NCBI GenBank assembly: GCA_030562195.1 | Contig: CM060202.1 | Location: 9,796,001 to 9,860,000 of the forward strand | Origin: Nipponacmea schrenckii | Lineage: Eukaryota; Mollusca; Gastropoda; Lottiidae | Direction: 5' to 3' | DNA: 64,000 bases | In this document: positions 61,794-64,000 of the stretch, piece by piece | Layout: each line of letters begins with the position of its first letter | How positions within the stretch are numbered: the stretch's first letter is position 1 | Notes under the pieces: model-generated | Seen by the model: only the letters and a program-made list of their open reading frames with translations | What the model was told of the DNA's origin: nothing | The model's database searches: none | Position numbers and translations under genes: made by a program

Positions 61794-64000
61794 ATATTCA
61801 CATTTTTTTACCAACTATATAGTTTAAATCAAATCCAATTATCAATACATTAAAAGCAGCCTCATCGAAATTCATTCTGTACGCATCCAACAAGACGACG
61901 AAAAGCGGGTCAAATTCACTTCACATACTGTATCGAACCATTAGACAAATTTACGAAATGGTTATAAAATCAGAGAAAAATGAAAACGGTGATCGGAATG
62001 TTCCTTTGACACGAATAGTTATTTTACGTCTTAAGATGTACTCAGAGGAACTCGGAAACTATATCTTGGAGGAGATTACGATCTTTTTATTTGGAAATCG
62101 TATACCGCTTGGTAGGATAGAGAAGGGTGAACTGGGTAGATATGATCTGAGTAAAACAACGCTCTTTCAAAACGGAAATCGTATAACGCCAATATATTGT
62201 CATATGGCTCCAATGAATTTAAAATTAACAATATTCTAACGTTAGCATGTGGGGGCATAATCCTCCAATGAGTTGTGGAAATGAATCAGAAATTGTGTCA
62301 TGTTCTGTCTTAAATAAGCAGCTTAAAATGTGCTGCAAAATTCAAAGGAAAATAACATAGCGAAACCCACTGAGCCAAGCGTTAACCACTATTTGGCCTT
62401 TAAAAGTAAATACAGAAGATTCCAAAAATGACAAAACAAGTTTAAGAATTTCGAAAAAAGTCCTACCGAAAGTCTTCCGGTAATTATTGATTTAACAATA
62501 AAGCAAGAAAATATATATATAATTGTTTTTATTAATTTTCTTGCCTAATGAGATGAAAACATACGATAGTTGAACTATTTTCATCACAAAAGACACAAAT
62601 GTCTGTAATGAAGAGCTCGTGTCGCAAAGAACGTTTTACGCAAAAAACTAAAAGGGATAAAAGTTTCAAGAATTGACAAAACAAAAGAACCATAAAAGAA
62701 AAAAGAAAAAAATGACACTTAACATCAAATACAATTCCTACCTTATTTTTAACGTAGTATGCAGCTTAATGACCGACTGTTTGACTTTCACAAAGTTTAT
62801 AAAAGTAAAATTCTGGAGGCGGCCTTTTTCACGTCATCCACCCTTCAAAATGAATCACATGACATATTATGTTTAAATTGAACCAATCAATTTGTTTGAT
62901 ACGCTTTGTCCCGTTACTGATGACAAAAACTTATTTGCCTTACGCGTTCTGTCACTCCTCTTTCTTCTTCGAACCTTCACGGGTTGAAATAGGTGAAAGC
63001 TTTTAGAAAATATCGAACGGAATTCGTGTCTATCGATAACAATAAATAATTCTGAAGTCTGCCAATTTCAACAATCTGAGTTCTGTCAGCTTCTACTACT
63101 ATTTTCTTCTGTTTATTGGAAACTTTTTATTGGCGGGAACAGAGGCGTGTATATTATATTCCTAATAGAGCTCGATATGACGGCTTTAACCAATAATGCC
63201 AAAGGAATAGGCTTGTAAACATCAGTCTAAATATCGTAGTATGGCTCTGTTCGGACAAGAAAATTTAATCAATTAAATCCTACGCTTCATTTTTCTTAAT
63301 ATTCCATTTACTTATTATTATCTTAAAGAAATATAACAATTTTTTATCAATCTATTTAAAAGGCTTTAAAAGATGATATATTCACATGTCGATTTTTGCC
63401 TTCAATGTTCTTAACCGTGTTTAATAGTTCTCGACATGCTGCTTTAAAGAAATGAAACAGCAGTTTCCTTCCAGAATGCCATTTGATCTCAAAATCTTTT
63501 AAGAATCCTGTCGATCCCCTTCTGATCTGATTTGGATTGAGAAAAATAACGGCTACCAATAAATTTGTAATAAATGACCATCATGATAGATCTGGGTGTA
63601 CAAATTGAATTTGTCTAAATCTTTTAAAGTAAAGGATACTGTAGCTGGAAATAGTACTACTATATCGATAATTGTATGCCGGACATGTGACCAGGCGCTG
63701 AATCTCGTTTATTCCCACATAAATTCATCAATTGTTTCATGTTTTCTCAGAATAAACAAAATAAAATAAAGCCAAGACAACTGACGATGTATACAACAGA
63801 AGCAAAGTATATAAATTACCGACAAAGCTTGAGTCTATTTACCGACAAGGATAAAATAAGGATATTTTCCATAACGACAATCTTTTTGGTATTCCATTTT
63901 ATTTTCTCTAGCAAAAGGGAATAAAACGTTTAACTATCACTTTGTAAAAACATTATGAATTAATTTAAATAAGTTTAAACTCACTATATCTGATGGATAT
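61794..64000. other. AT-rich stretch, nothing recognised
   Basis: Frames at 61958-62239 and elsewhere are short and show no domain or splice context that I can support. Confidence 0.4.

Noticed and set aside
58900..64000. tRNA genes suggested by GGTTCGAA-like words
   Set aside because: The words near 59343 and 62968 lack an A box or cloverleaf partner sequences.

Overview
This is an AT-rich eukaryotic window, almost certainly from a lophotrochozoan invertebrate (mollusc or annelid; I cannot decide which from sequence alone). The main evidence is an intron-containing neuropeptide precursor with eight amidated FxHRFV-type peptides, large satellite arrays, small DNA transposons and a decayed Ty3/gypsy retroelement. 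There are no operons and no bacterial gene organisation. Most open reading frames are chance frames inside satellites or AT-rich spacer.

Left third (1-18 kb), repeats. A short unknown ORF lies at the left edge. It is followed by a 359-bp tandem repeat (371-1221), then a 21-monomer satellite of about 354 bp (1229-8605) that splits into two subfamilies. Next comes a degenerate array of about 165-bp units (8606-9280), which looks like the older core of the same satellite. Further right are a 31-bp palindrome, a 268-bp foldback element with a 7-bp direct repeat at each end, and a second, unrelated satellite (14333-15725) joined directly to a lone copy of the first. Diverged pieces of the first satellite recur at 17.1 kb (same orientation) and 24.2-24.8 kb (inverted).

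Retroelement (19.2-24.1 kb, + strand). Remains of gag, protease, reverse transcriptase, RNase H and integrase lie in the Ty3/gypsy order. They are broken by several in-frame stops and frame changes. A related scrap of its 3' end lies at 48.57 kb.

Neuropeptide gene (29.4-32.6 kb, - strand). This is the one gene supported by independent signals. A signal-peptide exon (32559-32638) and a large peptide exon (29453-30111) have matching splice phases and give a 242-residue precursor. The 2.4-kb intron holds a 33-nt T tract and an ATG-less cysteine-containing ORF.

Right half (33-64 kb). I find no convincing gene. It contains minisatellites, a 98-bp tandem duplication, a 398-bp element with 22-bp terminal inverted repeats flanked by TA, a possible pogo/Tigger-like fragment, a foldback sequence and two weak small-ORF or exon candidates. 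It is probably intergenic DNA or long intron, possibly upstream of the neuropeptide gene, whose first (5'UTR) exon is not located.
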